Notes: generated by a model from the sequence alone, not told the origin. Counted from the first letter of the stretch, positions 50,404 through 62,261 are shown. The stretch: DNA of 64,000 bases from Botrytis cinerea B05.10 (GCF_000143535.2 NC_037311.1:930001-994000); one strand, 5' to 3'. Numbers and translations: made by a program.

Positions 50404-52273
50404 TCCCATCTTGTTCCTTTCCTCACATTCCCTCCCACGACGTTCATCCGAGAAGACGGCCAAGGATGCCAAAAGGAGTTGCCCGTGTTATCATCGTGCA
50501 GTTGATGCAGCGAGTGAAGTCAAATACATCCTTGTGCTTACAATGCTGGTCAGAACCATCCCTAGTCGTTTCGGAGTTTACTTTGAGAAGCGTGAGAATT
50601 ATCGGATAAAAGTATCTCTTTGACGAGAGAATGGCACAGTCCGGGGAGGTCTTGGCTGCAATGAATTGAAATATTCAAATAAATGGAATGTCCTCAGCTG
50701 TTTCTAAGCTTTTTATGACGCGATTAACCTTCCATTTCTTTCTCTTCGTCGCAGCTTTCCTCTAATCGCCGAAGATTGGGAGATCTAGTGGCCTCTATCA
50801 AGTGTTCTCGGCCCATTGTCGCCAAACATGAAGATGTTTATTATCAATCTGGATGGAATTCATGGTATTACGTTTGTTTGTCGGCTGTTTTGTACTCTTT
50901 CGGCTCATTGTACTGTGAAGTCGCAGTCCCTCTATTCAACTCCTTCGGCTTCGGCGATAGAGTTCCATCTCATTGTGCATCGCTATAGTCTATCCTAGCT
51001 ATGCTGTGTCTAGACATTCGAATTTTTGCAGGATTTCTCATCAAATAGCGTTATCTCGTTCATGTGTTAGGCGACGAACGAGTGTTCGATTTTAAGACTA
51101 TAACTGGGGTGATAAATAGAAGCCGTTTCTTCCGTAGGTATTCCAAATAGAATGCTGCGAGAAGTTTCTCAAAGAAGAGATGTAGAAGTCTGCATCTGAA
51201 CCCAACTGAAGATTAGATATGGCGTGGGCAAGTCTCTGACAGTACGGATATACCCGACAAAGAGTCTGGATGTTAAAGTCTTGAACTGCGGAATGATCTT
51301 TTGAATTAAAATGGTGGTGTGAAAACCATTGGTGGCGAAAAAATGAAGTTGTTCTTCATCTATCCTTATAACTATCGAATCTTCATTATAGAAAATATAA
51401 AATAGCGGCGTTAGTTTAGTCGCAGAGAGCTGCCATCATGTATGAACGGCTCTCCCGATTTCATATGATTTTAATGTTTCGAATAAGTTGGATATATTCA
51501 GCATAAAAAATCATGGCAAGTATGACCTTGAAGATCTAAGGATCAGTACCAATTCTGGATGCCAAGGGAAAAGGATCATGAGTGAATCCCCTTTGGAAAT
51601 GGGATATCTAAGATATTAAGTATCAAAAGAATTGGTAATATTGAGCAGAGATTCATTTGTCTCAACTCATCAGGCATACACTCATTACTCATGATGTGGT
51701 GAAATAAGTCAACACTATTTGGCTAGCTGTTGGCATTGCCATACAAGATATCTGGGGGAACAATGCGATTCCAACTGTGGGAAGCAGTCGCAATACACTA
51801 TATCAGACTGTTATATCTGCCTTTGAGTCGAATGCCTGCACTTCAAAACACTGAAGTAATTCCTCAATTTCCAGTACTTGTACTATTCGACCATCATCAA
51901 ACTGTTGTTTCGAGGAATATTTTCCCCAGCCCGATAAGAACATTCACCCCCAACTTTTCTTATCCACCCACATAGATTTATGGGGCACACATCCAAATGA
52001 GCATACTTTGCCCGTCGGCCAACGATTCTTGGCCCAAAAGTGGTCTCATATCGTAGAGCTATTGTTCGTCAACCCACGTTGTCAACTATTTTCATATCAT
52101 ATCCTGTATGTAATGGAAATCGACGTTAATTTGGATGCAATCGCAGATTCTTTGGGATTGCATCTTTCAACCAAATCATGTTTCAGTAAACAATATTTGT
52201 TGTTCACTCATTTCGCTTGTTGCCTGGGCGTGGGGGTCTGGGTTCGAAACGGTGTCGTCGACAGATTCAGTGG

Positions 52274-52279
52274 TATATA
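52274..52279 (+). promoter_or_regulatory. TATA-like element of the 5S gene
   Basis: TATATA 25-30 bp before the 5S start, the position of the upstream element known for 5S genes of filamentous fungi. Confidence 0.5.
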
Positions 52280-52303
52280 CTTTCAACCAAAGCATGATCT
52301 GTC

Positions 52304-52422
52304 ACATACGACCATAGACTGAAGAGAATTGGGCATCCCGTCCGCTCTGCCATACACAAGCTTCAGATCGGTAGATTAGTAGTTGGGTGGGTGACCACCA
52401 GCGAATCCCTACTGTTGTATGT
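52304..52422 (+). rRNA. 5S ribosomal RNA (dispersed copy)
   Basis: About 119 nt from ACATACGACCATAG to TGTTGTATGT. The ends pair to form helix I. Conserved 5S blocks are present: ATCCCGTCCGCTCTGCCATA and TAGTAGTTGGGTGGGTGACC with CACCAGCGAATCCCT. The variable helix II is CTGAAG paired with CTTCAG, so it is compensated and the copy looks functional. Isolated 5S genes scattered among protein genes are usual in filamentous ascomycetes. Confidence 0.95.
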
Positions 52423-52427
52423 TTTTT
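52422..52427 (+). terminator. RNA polymerase III T-run
   Basis: Six T residues directly after the 5S 3' end, the standard polymerase III terminator. Confidence 0.8.
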
Positions 52428-53327
52428 GGTGAGTTTTGCTATTAGTTTTGCTGCTGGCAGAAGATCGATCTCGTTTGTGATTGGGAAGAGAAGTGAATCA
52501 ATCCCCATAATGAATGAAGGGTTCGTGAGATAGGCAAGCGATATGAAGTCCATCCCTGGCGTTGGAGTTTATTTGCTCCCACGTATTTCTCAAATTACTC
52601 GTCCCCTAGAAACATTCAAACCATATATGTAACCTTGGTTATTTTCTACTTTTGTGCATGACGTCTATTCCAGAGTACCGAGACGCTCCTTGTAACGAGA
52701 CAAATCGTAGGTTCCTCGAGTTTATGCTACATAAAATCTACAAATACCCTAAAAATTTTGCCCGCTTCATCTCATTTACATTATGCACCTTCCCCAGATC
52801 TGCTGACCTGTTAATTCCAAAAATCTATCATTGCATCGTTACTACACTTTGAATTTACAGAGGGTATCCTTCAATACGAAAATAAGACATCCGTTAATTT
52901 CCAACAATACTATTAGGTTTTCATTGCCTTTTTAAACATGGAAGTCGAATGAATGTAGACATCCACATTCTATCATGATACTGAAATGCTACCACCACTG
53001 TTATGGCGGCTAGAGTGTGGTCTGTCACAATGCTGGGGTGCGCGGATAAGAGGCAACATTCCCCAAGAGACAGAATAAAGGCATAACAATGGCGAGCACA
53101 AGTGATTTTAACGCGCCTTAGCTTTACGTCGACAATCTTTTTGAATAAGTGATCCTTTACTAATAAGTGATTAGGGATCGCATGTCGTACTGGGATGTTT
53201 AAGTTGCAAAATAAACATTCTGATATTGAGGACAAAGAAAAGATCAGACAGCAGTCCAAATACCACTGTAAATTTCATCACAGGCCCGCATATCTTCAGA
53301 ATAACACTAGTATGAGAGGTGCGGTGC
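52428..53327. other. Spacer between 5S gene and SET pseudogene
   Basis: 900 bp of AT-rich DNA without a supported gene. A 112-codon minus frame (52921-53259) shows no motif. Confidence 0.55.
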
Positions 53328-54414
53328 TTAACTCTTCTGCCTGAACAACCGCTTGTCAAAATCGTCCGTATCCAAACCCTTCGATACCGAATCTCTCACG
53401 CTTTTCCACTTCCTAGAATATACTTCAAAGCTACCATGGACCGCTGGTTTCAACGCAAAAGACTTCGCTCTCAGCGTCTCAGAGCTATCCTCACCTTCAC
53501 AGGTCACCCTAGCTTTATAGGCTCTCTCCGCAAATATACTCGCGCGTGCCTGATCCCCATGCGCAATGCTGATCTGGAAGGCGTCGTAGTAGAGTCTAGG
53601 AATTAATGCGCCAGCACACCCGTCGAACTCTTGGTCGAGGACTTGAATCAACGAGTAGCAGTCCCTCAAGCTTTCTTGTGGGTTGCTTTACATGCGGAAT
53701 GGATTTTCAATAGCGTAATCAAGATTCTGGATCTGTGTGCGGCGATTGTCGCTAGCTTGGAGCGAGAGAGGGGGGAGGGCACAACAACTACAAGTACAGG
53801 AGAAACCAAAGCTTTCTTTAAGAAATGCCTGCCGCTCACTTGACGTCCCGCCATGGTCGTACGATATTGTGATCTCAGCCCCTCTTTCAATCGATCGAAT
53901 TGCATGGATAGTTTCGTGCTCCTTATCGCTGTTCCAGTTATTGTGGGCATTCGGCATGCAACTGTGATTGATTAAGCACGATGTTGGGTAGACGCCGCCG
54001 ATGGAAGACCCAGAGCCGCACGGAAGAGCGTTCGTCCTGAAGATACCGCTGAATGGTTTCTTCGCCGGGAAGCTGTTATGAAGAGACAGGAACTGTCGCT
54101 GTGACTCTTTGGACATGGCCTTCAACTTTGTCCCAAGGAATCCCTCTAGCTCATCACGAGGCATAGGTCCAGCCCTAAGAAGTGGCTTCTCACAAATGAT
54201 TCGGGTACCTTGAGGTATGTTGAAATGGGCAACGTATGTTGAAATGGGCAACGAGACCTTTGCCTTTTCCGGGAATATCCTTAATCTCGAAAAGCGCAAT
54301 TCCCAGCTCCGCGATAGGGTCAGTGCCACCAAGCAGTTGGGAGATGCTGGACGGAGTCTTAAGCTCATCTGGCTGCAACTGAGATGTTAAACATTGTTTA
54401 TCGAGCACAGACAC
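53328..54414 (-). pseudogene. SET-domain protein pseudogene
   Basis: Clear remains of a SET-domain (lysine methyltransferase-like) protein. Order on the minus strand: GIALFEIKDIPGKGKGLVAH, then GTRIICEKPLLR, GSSIGGVYPTSCLINHSCMP (catalytic NHSC), AEITISYDHGG and a post-SET cluster FSCTCSCCALPP, then a helical tail (IAHGDQARASIFAERAYKAR) ending RLFRQKS at 53330. Two lesions are visible: a 19-bp tandem duplication (54216-54253) that shifts the frame just after LVAHFNI, and a TAA at 53688-53690 that splits the tail, the frame being open on both sides. No in-frame ATG precedes the first segment before an upstream stop. Neither lesion can be removed by a normal-length intron. I conclude it is non-functional. 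Confidence 0.82.
54216..54253. repeat. Perfect 19-bp tandem duplication
   Basis: TATGTTGAAATGGGCAACG occurs twice back to back (54216-54234, 54235-54253). Because 19 is not a multiple of three it breaks the SET reading frame. Confidence 0.97.
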
Positions 54415-55043
54415 GATATCGGGGAGGCACCATCGACCTGCTCATATGGCCTGATTGATTCATGGACTTCAGTCCAGTTGTAGACGCCAAACTGATCGGC
54501 ACCCTCGTGCCAACACCGGATACGAGAACCGAAGAGCTCTTGTGCAATACGTGTCACAGTGTTGATATATCTTTCTGCCTTCGTTTCTTCTGCGATAGAC
54601 CCCGATACCTTTGAGCTGAAACGCAGACACTTGTGTCCCTCGAAGGGAAGCTTGGGATGTTCCTGTTGGTACGAGAAGGATACGGAAGACCTAGCACCCA
54701 CGAATATCGTAGGTCCTGTATGTCTAATTGTATTCTGTCTAAAGAGCTAGCTACGTATTGAAAGTAGTAAGCCTTATAAAGGCTTACAGAAAGAGCTAGT
54801 CTCTTTCGCATTCGCTTAGGGCTTTATTACAGTTGCTATATTACAGTGGTAATTGAATTGAAGTTATTCACTCCGTTCACACAGTTCCCCTGCTTTGAAG
54901 TCGATGTAATTTGGCTTTATCTCGACCTGGTTGTCATCTTTGTAATACTCTTTGATGAAGTCGATAAATCGTCCCCATTTTTGTCTGTCTACAATTCCTT
55001 TAGACAGACGAGGAACTATATCGAAACCGGCGTCAACTCCCAT
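54387..55043 (-). pseudogene. Conserved hypothetical gene split by solo LTR
   Basis: The minus-strand frame starts at ATG 55043 (MGVDAGFDIVPRLSKGIVDR) and runs to KPNYIDFKAGE, where a 220-bp LTR interrupts it. On the other side the frame resumes as HPKLPFEGHKCLRFSSKVSG and continues (RIAQELFGSRIRCWHEGADQ, YNWTEVHESIRPYEQ) to a stop at 54387. Removing the insert and one copy of the 5-bp target duplication rejoins the two halves in frame, the only lesion seen. The intact protein would be about 145 residues. I recall similar uncharacterised proteins in filamentous fungi but no function. Confidence 0.75.
54664..54883 (+). mobile_element. Solo LTR of a retrotransposon
   Basis: A 220-bp insert beginning TGTTGG and ending CACACA (TG...CA termini), flanked by the perfect direct repeat GTTCC at 54659-54663 and 54884-54888. 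It contains a TATA-like CTTATAAAGG near 54775, in plus orientation, and no open frame of note. The 5-bp target duplication and TG/CA ends identify an LTR; the short length suggests a Copia-type element. No internal domain remains, so recombination between two LTRs is inferred. Confidence 0.88.
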
Positions 55044-56972
55044 GGCTACACTGTGCAACTAAACTAAAAGTAATAGGTGGTGATATTTTATAGAAACTAG
55101 TTTGTCGATACCACACTTTTAACCCAGAAGCGATAGATGCTCAAGGCGGTTAATTGATAATTCAATTTCATATGTTGTGTAACAGTAATATCACCAATAA
55201 GCAGAGGACACATAACGAGCGGTTGAAGTCTACCACAATGTTTGTGCCTAAAGTGTAAATGATGTAATTCCTCACTCTTCAAGTTGAGTAAAATCCTTGC
55301 TCTATTCCAGACATGGTAGCGACGCCGTTGGATGACCCCGCGCTAATCATTGTTTTCCCACACTGGCCCTGAAGAGTAAAAGCGTGCTGAGCTACAGGCC
55401 AATTTTGATCGAGCTGCTGGTCCATACTCTGAGTTCCATGAAGACGGAACGGGTATGCATATTTCCCTCTGTATGAAAACTCAACGAAGATTAACACTCA
55501 CTGTATTGTATAGCAACAGGTGTCGAAGCCAGCATGAGCTTGCCCCAAACAAGAATCAGTTTAGAAACTCTATTATAACATCGCATAACAGTCTCCTCTT
55601 CTCTTAATACATCTGCGTCAATGGAGCTTTCCACGATGTTAGCTCAATCTCATTCTCGGCAATCTGTGCACTAGCTTGCATTACCAGAGCACTTGGTGGC
55701 TTGTGGGCATTGCTCATCCGCATCATCTTGTTCGTTAGCTCTGACACCTTAGGTTCTATACTCTAGTACTTTCACCTACGTCTCGCCGTCTCTGCATTAT
55801 CTTCCTCCAGCTTGGGCAGACTATTCTCATTCTCCCCATCACGTTTTCCCTTGCTTTTGATTGTTTAAATAAACTTTTATAGCACACTTTACTCGTACAG
55901 GCTTAAACTCCTTATAATATGTAACATTTGTGATCCCTGGCACCAACATTCTTATTGATTATCGAATCTTGACTTTGTTGTTAATCATATTCAGGAAATA
56001 ATCTGGTTCTTCCACAGAATACTGTTAATAGAGGATATCTGGATCCAAATACATATAACACATAGTACTCCTGCCTCACTGCTACTCGTATTCAAACCTT
56101 CCATCTAGCATCTGGCACCTGGCACCTGACAACTACCATCATCCTCCCTCAACTCCCCCCTTCAAACCCCACCCCCTCCTTCAAACCCCAGCGAACACAC
56201 ACTTTTACACTTTTACACCTCCATCATCCTTAATCCCTCCCCAAATCTAGAAGAATACTATACAAACGATCCACACGATGCATTTAACACCCCCTTTCTT
56301 CCCATCTCGTACCTCTCTCATACCTTAATTACCCATCATTATCTTCATATATATACTTGTAAATATACACGTCGTTATACCCATCCTCACACCAGCATCT
56401 TCAATACCACTCTCATCCCCATCTTCATTTCCAGTCACAATCCCACATTCCAAATTCCAATTCCAAACCAAGCTAATCACCCACCCCATCCAAACAAACC
56501 TCAAGTACAAACGCATCCAATTACAAAAGATAAGGTCAACACTCGTACTATATATGTAGAGAAGCGTATTCACCCGAGACCTCGGAAGTTGCTATGACCT
56601 CATCGAAAAGAGATCCCAATTCAAAAGGATGGAAGGCTAAAAAAAAACAAATCCAAAAGGCAAAATTATTCATCAATACAATCAAAAGGCGAATAAAGAC
56701 ATTAACGCATATTGAAAAACTTTGATTCCAATTAAATTCGTCCACGCAAGTAGACACTCGCCATCATATCATCTATCCACCACCCTGAAAATAGTCTATT
56801 AATTCGCATTGCAATTGCAATCGCATTCATCGTATATCAGATCATTAAAATCATATCCTCTACTCTTATTCTGAGAAGATCATAGCAAGCCTCCGTTAAA
56901 AAAAACCAGAAGAACCAAAACAATGCCAGATATATGTGTGTATGCATGCAAGCCAGGTATTCCCAAAACGCC
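55044..56972. other. Decayed, gene-poor region
   Basis: About 1.9 kb. On the minus strand, coding-like fragments interrupted by stops occur at about 55270-55800 (e.g. PKVSELTNKMMRMSNAHKPP and RLHGTQSMDQQLDQNWP), suggesting another relic. From 56080 on, the DNA is a CT/CA-rich and then AT-rich 3' flank of the carrier gene. Confidence 0.45.
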
Positions 56973-58136
56973 TTAATGCTTAGCGGTGACCTTTTCACCC
57001 GTCAATTTCTCGACGTAAGCTTTTGCCCTGTTGATTGTGTCAGTATTTGTTATATTTGGATAGATGTTGAGGAGTAGTGAAGGGATGATGGGAGGGAAGA
57101 AAACTTACATATCACCCATAGCAACCATACAAATAGTTTGCCAAACGCCCAACCCAATTCTAGGAACAACGCCACGATACAAGCCCGAAATTCCGTTCTG
57201 ACTATAAATATACTTGAGAGTATTGCCAACCGTCATCTTAGCAGGGCGGTTAGGATCAACCGTCTTACTCTGCATCTCGACACGAATAACTTCGATAGGT
57301 TGATTCCAAGCACTCAATCCACCACCCAATCCACTTGCCAAAATCTTCTCCCAAGCATTCAACTTTCCATTCTCACCCTTGCCAGTCACTTTTCGGATAC
57401 CGCTTTCTGCCAATCGACTCAATCCGAATCTACTTCCCCAGTTGGTCATTTGACGAATGGCGACGGCGTTGACTCCTTTGTTGATTCCCTTGATACCTTC
57501 CTTGCGGTAGATGTTCATGAAAGTGGTCATGGTACCGTCAGGTTTGACACCAGCCTTTGCCATGTTGGTCTTGGTAATTTCGACAGTCTTCATGCAGGTG
57601 CAGAATCCCATGGTAGCATATGCTTGAGCAACACCTCCAATAACACCTCCACTGATACCAGCGGTGAAATCACCAGCGCCGAAGGAACGAGCGTACCATT
57701 CGGCTTCGGAAGCGACGAAGAGGAGCACGGCACCTTTGGTGGAGGCTTCGATCCAGGCCCATGGAATGAGTCCTTGGTAGACTGTAGCGGGGTTATCATT
57801 AGCTGTTATTCTGGCAGATTTGGAGTATATAGGAAAATGCATAAATCGAATCGTAGAATGGGATCGACTTGGAAATCAAGAAAATCATTGAGAGAAAGAA
57901 AAAAACGCACATCCAAGAACACCACCTCTCCCCCAAATTCTACCCAGAGCACCCGCAAAAGTATCCCCTCTATTAGCAGCCATAGTAGTCTTTGTAACCT
58001 CCAACGGTTGGCCCAAAGTGGTTACCTCGAACAAGTTCAAACTAGCACCCAAAAGTAAGTTTGAGAACTTGACGGGCTTCTTCTCTGGGACGGCGGGTTT
58101 GCCGACGATGGGCATATTGGCGGCGACAGCGGACAT
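56973..58136 (-). CDS. YHM2: Mitochondrial citrate/oxoglutarate carrier (Yhm2-type)
   Basis: Inner-membrane antiporter that exchanges citrate for oxoglutarate. Exons 57911-58136, 57109-57781 and 56973-57027 encode 317 residues, normal for the mitochondrial carrier family. Three repeats with the carrier signature Px[DE]xx[KR] or its variant: [19 protein letters not shown] and [10 protein letters not shown]. The second departs from the Pro start, as in Yhm2, which is why I assign this subfamily rather than Ctp1. The last intron (57028-57108) rejoins [17 protein letters not shown]; the first (57782-57910, 129 nt) rejoins [15 protein letters not shown]. It lies 2.4 kb from citrate synthase on the same strand. 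Confidence 0.93.
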
Positions 58137-60546
58137 GATAAGGTTGATGGTGTTTGTATTGGGGCCCTGACCAAGGGAATAGGTTGCTTCTTCGCAAAGG
58201 AAAGGGTGGTGAGAATGAGGGTTGTTGTTGTTGTTGTTGTTGGATGAAAAGTACCTAAGTAAGGGAAGATGTGATGGATGGAAGGAAAAGGGAATGAGAG
58301 GGAGGGGAGAGATATGTGTTTGTTGAAAGGAGAGCTTAGCTGATCTGCCACAGTATTCGCGAAAGATAGGAAGCTAATGAAAGACCAGGTGGACCCTAAT
58401 TTTTTGGAGCGGTGGTCGGTATGGGGCCCCGATAAGATACAGGGGGGGGGAGGGGGGCATGTGGGAATTTGTTGACAATGCTGAAAACTTCTTGTTTGGA
58501 GTGAAGGTGCAGACAGCAAGAAAAGAAAAAGGTTACCCAAGTTCACCCAGCAGGAGATTATATAAAAATTACTTTAAAGAAACCACTCGATGAATTACAC
58601 AAGTACTGTGCTGTTGGAATCGCCAAAGTCTTCATTGCTTACCACCACATTCTTTCCTTCAAGAAAATGAATCGGGGCCAGCAGAATGTCATTCACCACC
58701 ACCACCAGCACCACCACCAGCACGAGCAAGTTAAACTTTCTCCGTCTCTATCAAATCATTCAGCACTCCTACTCGGGTCCAACTTTCCTGATACATACAT
58801 ATACTCAATCATTGTCCACCTAACAAGCTGACAACCTTATTTCTTGTCGACACAGGGTCTACTGCTATTTAAAGTCTGCTAGATACTCTTTGGGCGACCC
58901 TAAAGAAAAAGAATGGAACAACCTTGGAAGCCTCGGCCATTTGTTGAGAAGTTCAAGCTCAACGAATTGCATGTGTTGTTGATTCATTGGGGAAGTCCGG
59001 TCCGATTTTAAAAGCGGTCTGCAACTTGGTATCGATATTGCTTTTTTTCCCTTTGGATGAAGTCTTGAGCTGAATTGATCGGCTTGCTAGTACGGCATCT
59101 TGTTGTCAATCACATGTGTACGTTGTATGCATTCTTGACTCGGACATTGTTTGATTCTGTTCGGACACTTATTGTTTGTTATCATGATCTCATCGCCATT
59201 ATTTTCCCGAGTGATTGGTGAGTTGATTGAAATCAGACACTCTCAGACTATCACATCAGTCTTGCGATGCGAGATGACGACTTATCTCTGAAGCCCCATA
59301 GCACATCCCTTGCTTTCTAAACGACTCTCTACTGTGTACGCAGTGTCAGGACTCAGGATCTCACGCTTTCCCCCAAATATGTTTAGGTTTCAGGACTGCG
59401 TCGAGTACCTAGGTTGCAAAAGCATGGTACTACATCGGCATGTTCTCTTAACTTTTTATTTTCGTCTAACCCCTCCCCTCTACGTAGCCGAAGTAATGGC
59501 TGAATTCGAGGGCCTTTGGAAAGTATTTATAATTACTTGTTACGGTTGAGTCTCACGATAAACACCATCTGTAAATGTTAAAAAAAAAACGTTGATATAA
59601 ATGGAAGTCAAATTTTCATCAAATATTTTCAAACTTTATGTATTAATTTGTGGTTGATTTGCAAACACAATTAAGTCAACATTCAAATCCGGCCTGTTTC
59701 GTCGGCAAACTCCAATACTGCTCTTGATTCCTATCCTCAACTCTCCAACCCATCGCTCTTATATCTCTCTACCCTCAAATCCAAAAATATCTCAACCTAT
59801 CATCAAAACATTTTACATCTCCACCCTCTCCTGCCTCTTCCTCCCTTCACATGCCGAACTCATCAATCACCCCCAGCCTAAGAGTATCCTCCCAGCCTAT
59901 AAATAAATATAAACCCACACACTGCAACCTCAGTGAAATAAGTTAATTTAGTCAAAAATCAGTGATGACTCGTCAGTGATATAACGCGAGCAAGATGAGT
60001 AAGTGAAATGTCTAGTCAGATTTGCATAACGAAGTTGGGGTGAGGTTGATATTTGCATCTGGATTGGGGTTGGGATGGGCTAAGTATTTGATCGCTTGAG
60101 GCCTCTTTGCTATGTGTAGGCTGGGGGTTGCAGTTGAGAAAGGTTGCATGCTTTAAAGAGATTGAATGTCCTGACGAATTTGAATCATTGGAATGAACCG
60201 AACCTTTCCAACCAATCCGCGTATGTGTTCGTTTGTGTATCTAAAATGTTAAGGGCATGAGACACATGTCAGCAAGCAGCAGGATGTATGATATACCGGA
60301 TTGATAGTGGAGTCTCTTCGTCTTTATTCTTCTGCGAAAATCATTATATTATACACTGGATCATCATGAGGAGAAGTATGTGTGCGTATCCCTGCTCTAG
60401 GTTTCCTTCACTGCAACTTCTTGGAAAAACGATTCTACAATTTTATAATGGTTGGCTCTATCCAGTCTACACCTTTGGTCATTAATTCAGGGCGTCCATG
60501 TGTGTATCACTAAGTTTACCTCCCCACTATTCCTTTGATATCCTTT
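58137..60546. other. Intergenic, carrier promoter and citrate synthase 3' flank
   Basis: 2.4 kb without a supported gene. A GTT/TTG microsatellite is at 58220-58242, a G-run at 58441-58458 and a CACCAC/CAG repeat near 58698-58728. Plus-strand frames of 60-80 codons have no motifs. Confidence 0.55.
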
Positions 60547-62261
60547 TTACAACTTGGCTCCAACGATCTCGGCCCACTTCTCGGTGGAGAAGGACTTGGG
60601 GCGCTCAATTGGGGAACCGACGGCTCGGTCGATGATCAATTGTGGGAGGACACCAATGGCACGGGAAACACCGAAAAGAACGGTGTAGTAGTTGGCCTCA
60701 GTCAAACCATAGTATTGGAGCAAGACACCAGAGTGCTGTGAAAAACGTTAGCTATTAAATTATATATCTTTAATCTCATAGGATCACTCACCGCATCCAC
60801 ATTTGGGAACGGATTTTTCGTCTTTCCATGCTCAGTCAATACTCCTGGAGCAATCTTGTACACCTGGCTAACAAGCTTGTACATAGGATCTGTAGATTGT
60901 GTTGTTAGATATGAAAATGTAAATCACGTGGTCGGTTAAACTTACCCGATGGTAAGTGCTTCTCGGCAAATTCTCTCTGAGCCATGTAACGGGGATCAGT
61001 CTTGCGGAGAACGGCGTGACCGTAACCTGGAACGACTTGACCGGCATTGAGAGTAGACCACAAGTAGTTCTTGATGGCCTCATCACTGAGATCATCACCA
61101 ATAGCAGCCTTCATCTTTGTGAGCCAGTTCAAGACTTCTTGGTTGGCGAGACCGTGAAGAGGACCAGCAAGACCGTTCAAACCAGCAGCAAGGGACAACA
61201 TTGGGGAACTGAGAGCGGATCCAACCAAGTGAGTGGTGTGAGCAGAAACGTTACCACCCTCGTGATCAGTGTGAATGGTAAGATACAATCTCATCAATTC
61301 AACGAAATCCTTGTTCTCGCCAAATCCGAGTTGGTTGGCGAAGTTGAAAGAGTAATCCTTGTCCTTTTGGACAGCAGCGACCTTGCCGCCCTTGAAGACG
61401 TTTTGGTAAATTCTAGCGGCAATAGTTGGGAGCTTGGCAATCAAATCCATGGAGTCCTCGAAAGTGTGACCCCAGTACTCGTTCTTCTTCATTCCCTTAG
61501 CATAAGCCTTGGCGAATGCGGACTCGTGCTCGAGAGCAGTGACAGCGAGGGAGAATTGTGCCATTGGGTGAAGATCGCTTGGGCATCGGTCGATGAGCTC
61601 TTCGACGAACTTTGGTACGTCGGAACGAGCGGCCCACTCGGCAGAGAGATCGCGAACTTGTTGCTCGCTGGGAACTTCACCGGTCAAAAGGAGCCAGAAA
61701 AGACCTAGGATAAATTAGTGATTGCGATAGCAGCGGGCGTCATATGAGGTCTTACCTTCTGGTAAAGGCTCTTGTCCACCTGGTGCCTTTGGGAGGAGTT
61801 CCTGGCACTCTGGGATAGTCTTTCCTCTGAAACGAATACCCTCCTCGGAGTCGAGGACTGAACCTTCCCAGACTAAGGACTTGATACCACGAGCACCACC
61901 GTAGACTTGGTCCAAAGTAACCTCGCCGATGACCTTGTTTCCATAACCCCTGCGAAAATAAGTATATGTAGATGCCAAGTGAGTGTCGATTTTTGAAATC
62001 GATAAGATGTTTCTTACTTGCGGAGAGCCTTGATTTGCTCAATCTTCTCTGGAAGTTGCTCGGCGAAACGCTCCTTCAAAGTCTAGAAAGAAGAGTAGTC
62101 AGTAAAGCTGGTTTGTGCCGCATGGAGAAAGGTTTTGAATATACCTGAGTCTTCGATGAATAGCATCGCAAGCCATTGAAGGCGGCGGATTTAGCACCGA
62201 AAGTTGGAGCTCTCATTGATGCTCTAAGAGCAGTTTGACCAATACGAAGGGATGCCATCAT
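60547..62261 (-). CDS. CIT1: Citrate synthase, mitochondrial
   Basis: Condenses oxaloacetate and acetyl-CoA in the TCA cycle. Six exons: 62145-62261, 62018-62082, 61756-61949, 60946-61704, 60792-60889, 60547-60735; 473 residues. The start [20 protein letters not shown] is a mitochondrial presequence (Arg/Ser/Ala-rich, no acids). Core blocks: [47 protein letters not shown] (substrate His), and the signature [15 protein letters not shown] with His355, followed by the catalytic-Asp region [21 protein letters not shown]. Length and motifs match eukaryotic type-I enzyme. All five introns (51-68 nt) are GT-AG and in frame. Confidence 0.98.

Larger units (their letters stand above)
50091..52303. other. 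Gene-poor region upstream of the transcription factor
   Basis: 2.2 kb holding the transcription factor promoter, a hairpin at 50350-50403 and AT-rich DNA. Frames of 60-100 codons occur on the plus strand but lack motifs. Confidence 0.55.

Noticed and set aside
53688..54253. Rescue of the SET gene by introns
   Set aside because: The stop and the duplication would need introns shorter than about 30 nt, below the size of every other intron here.
57138..58058. 306-codon plus frame
   Set aside because: It is the exact antisense shadow of the citrate carrier exons and crosses its intron.
60956..61708. 250-codon plus frame
   Set aside because: Antisense shadow of the large citrate synthase exon.
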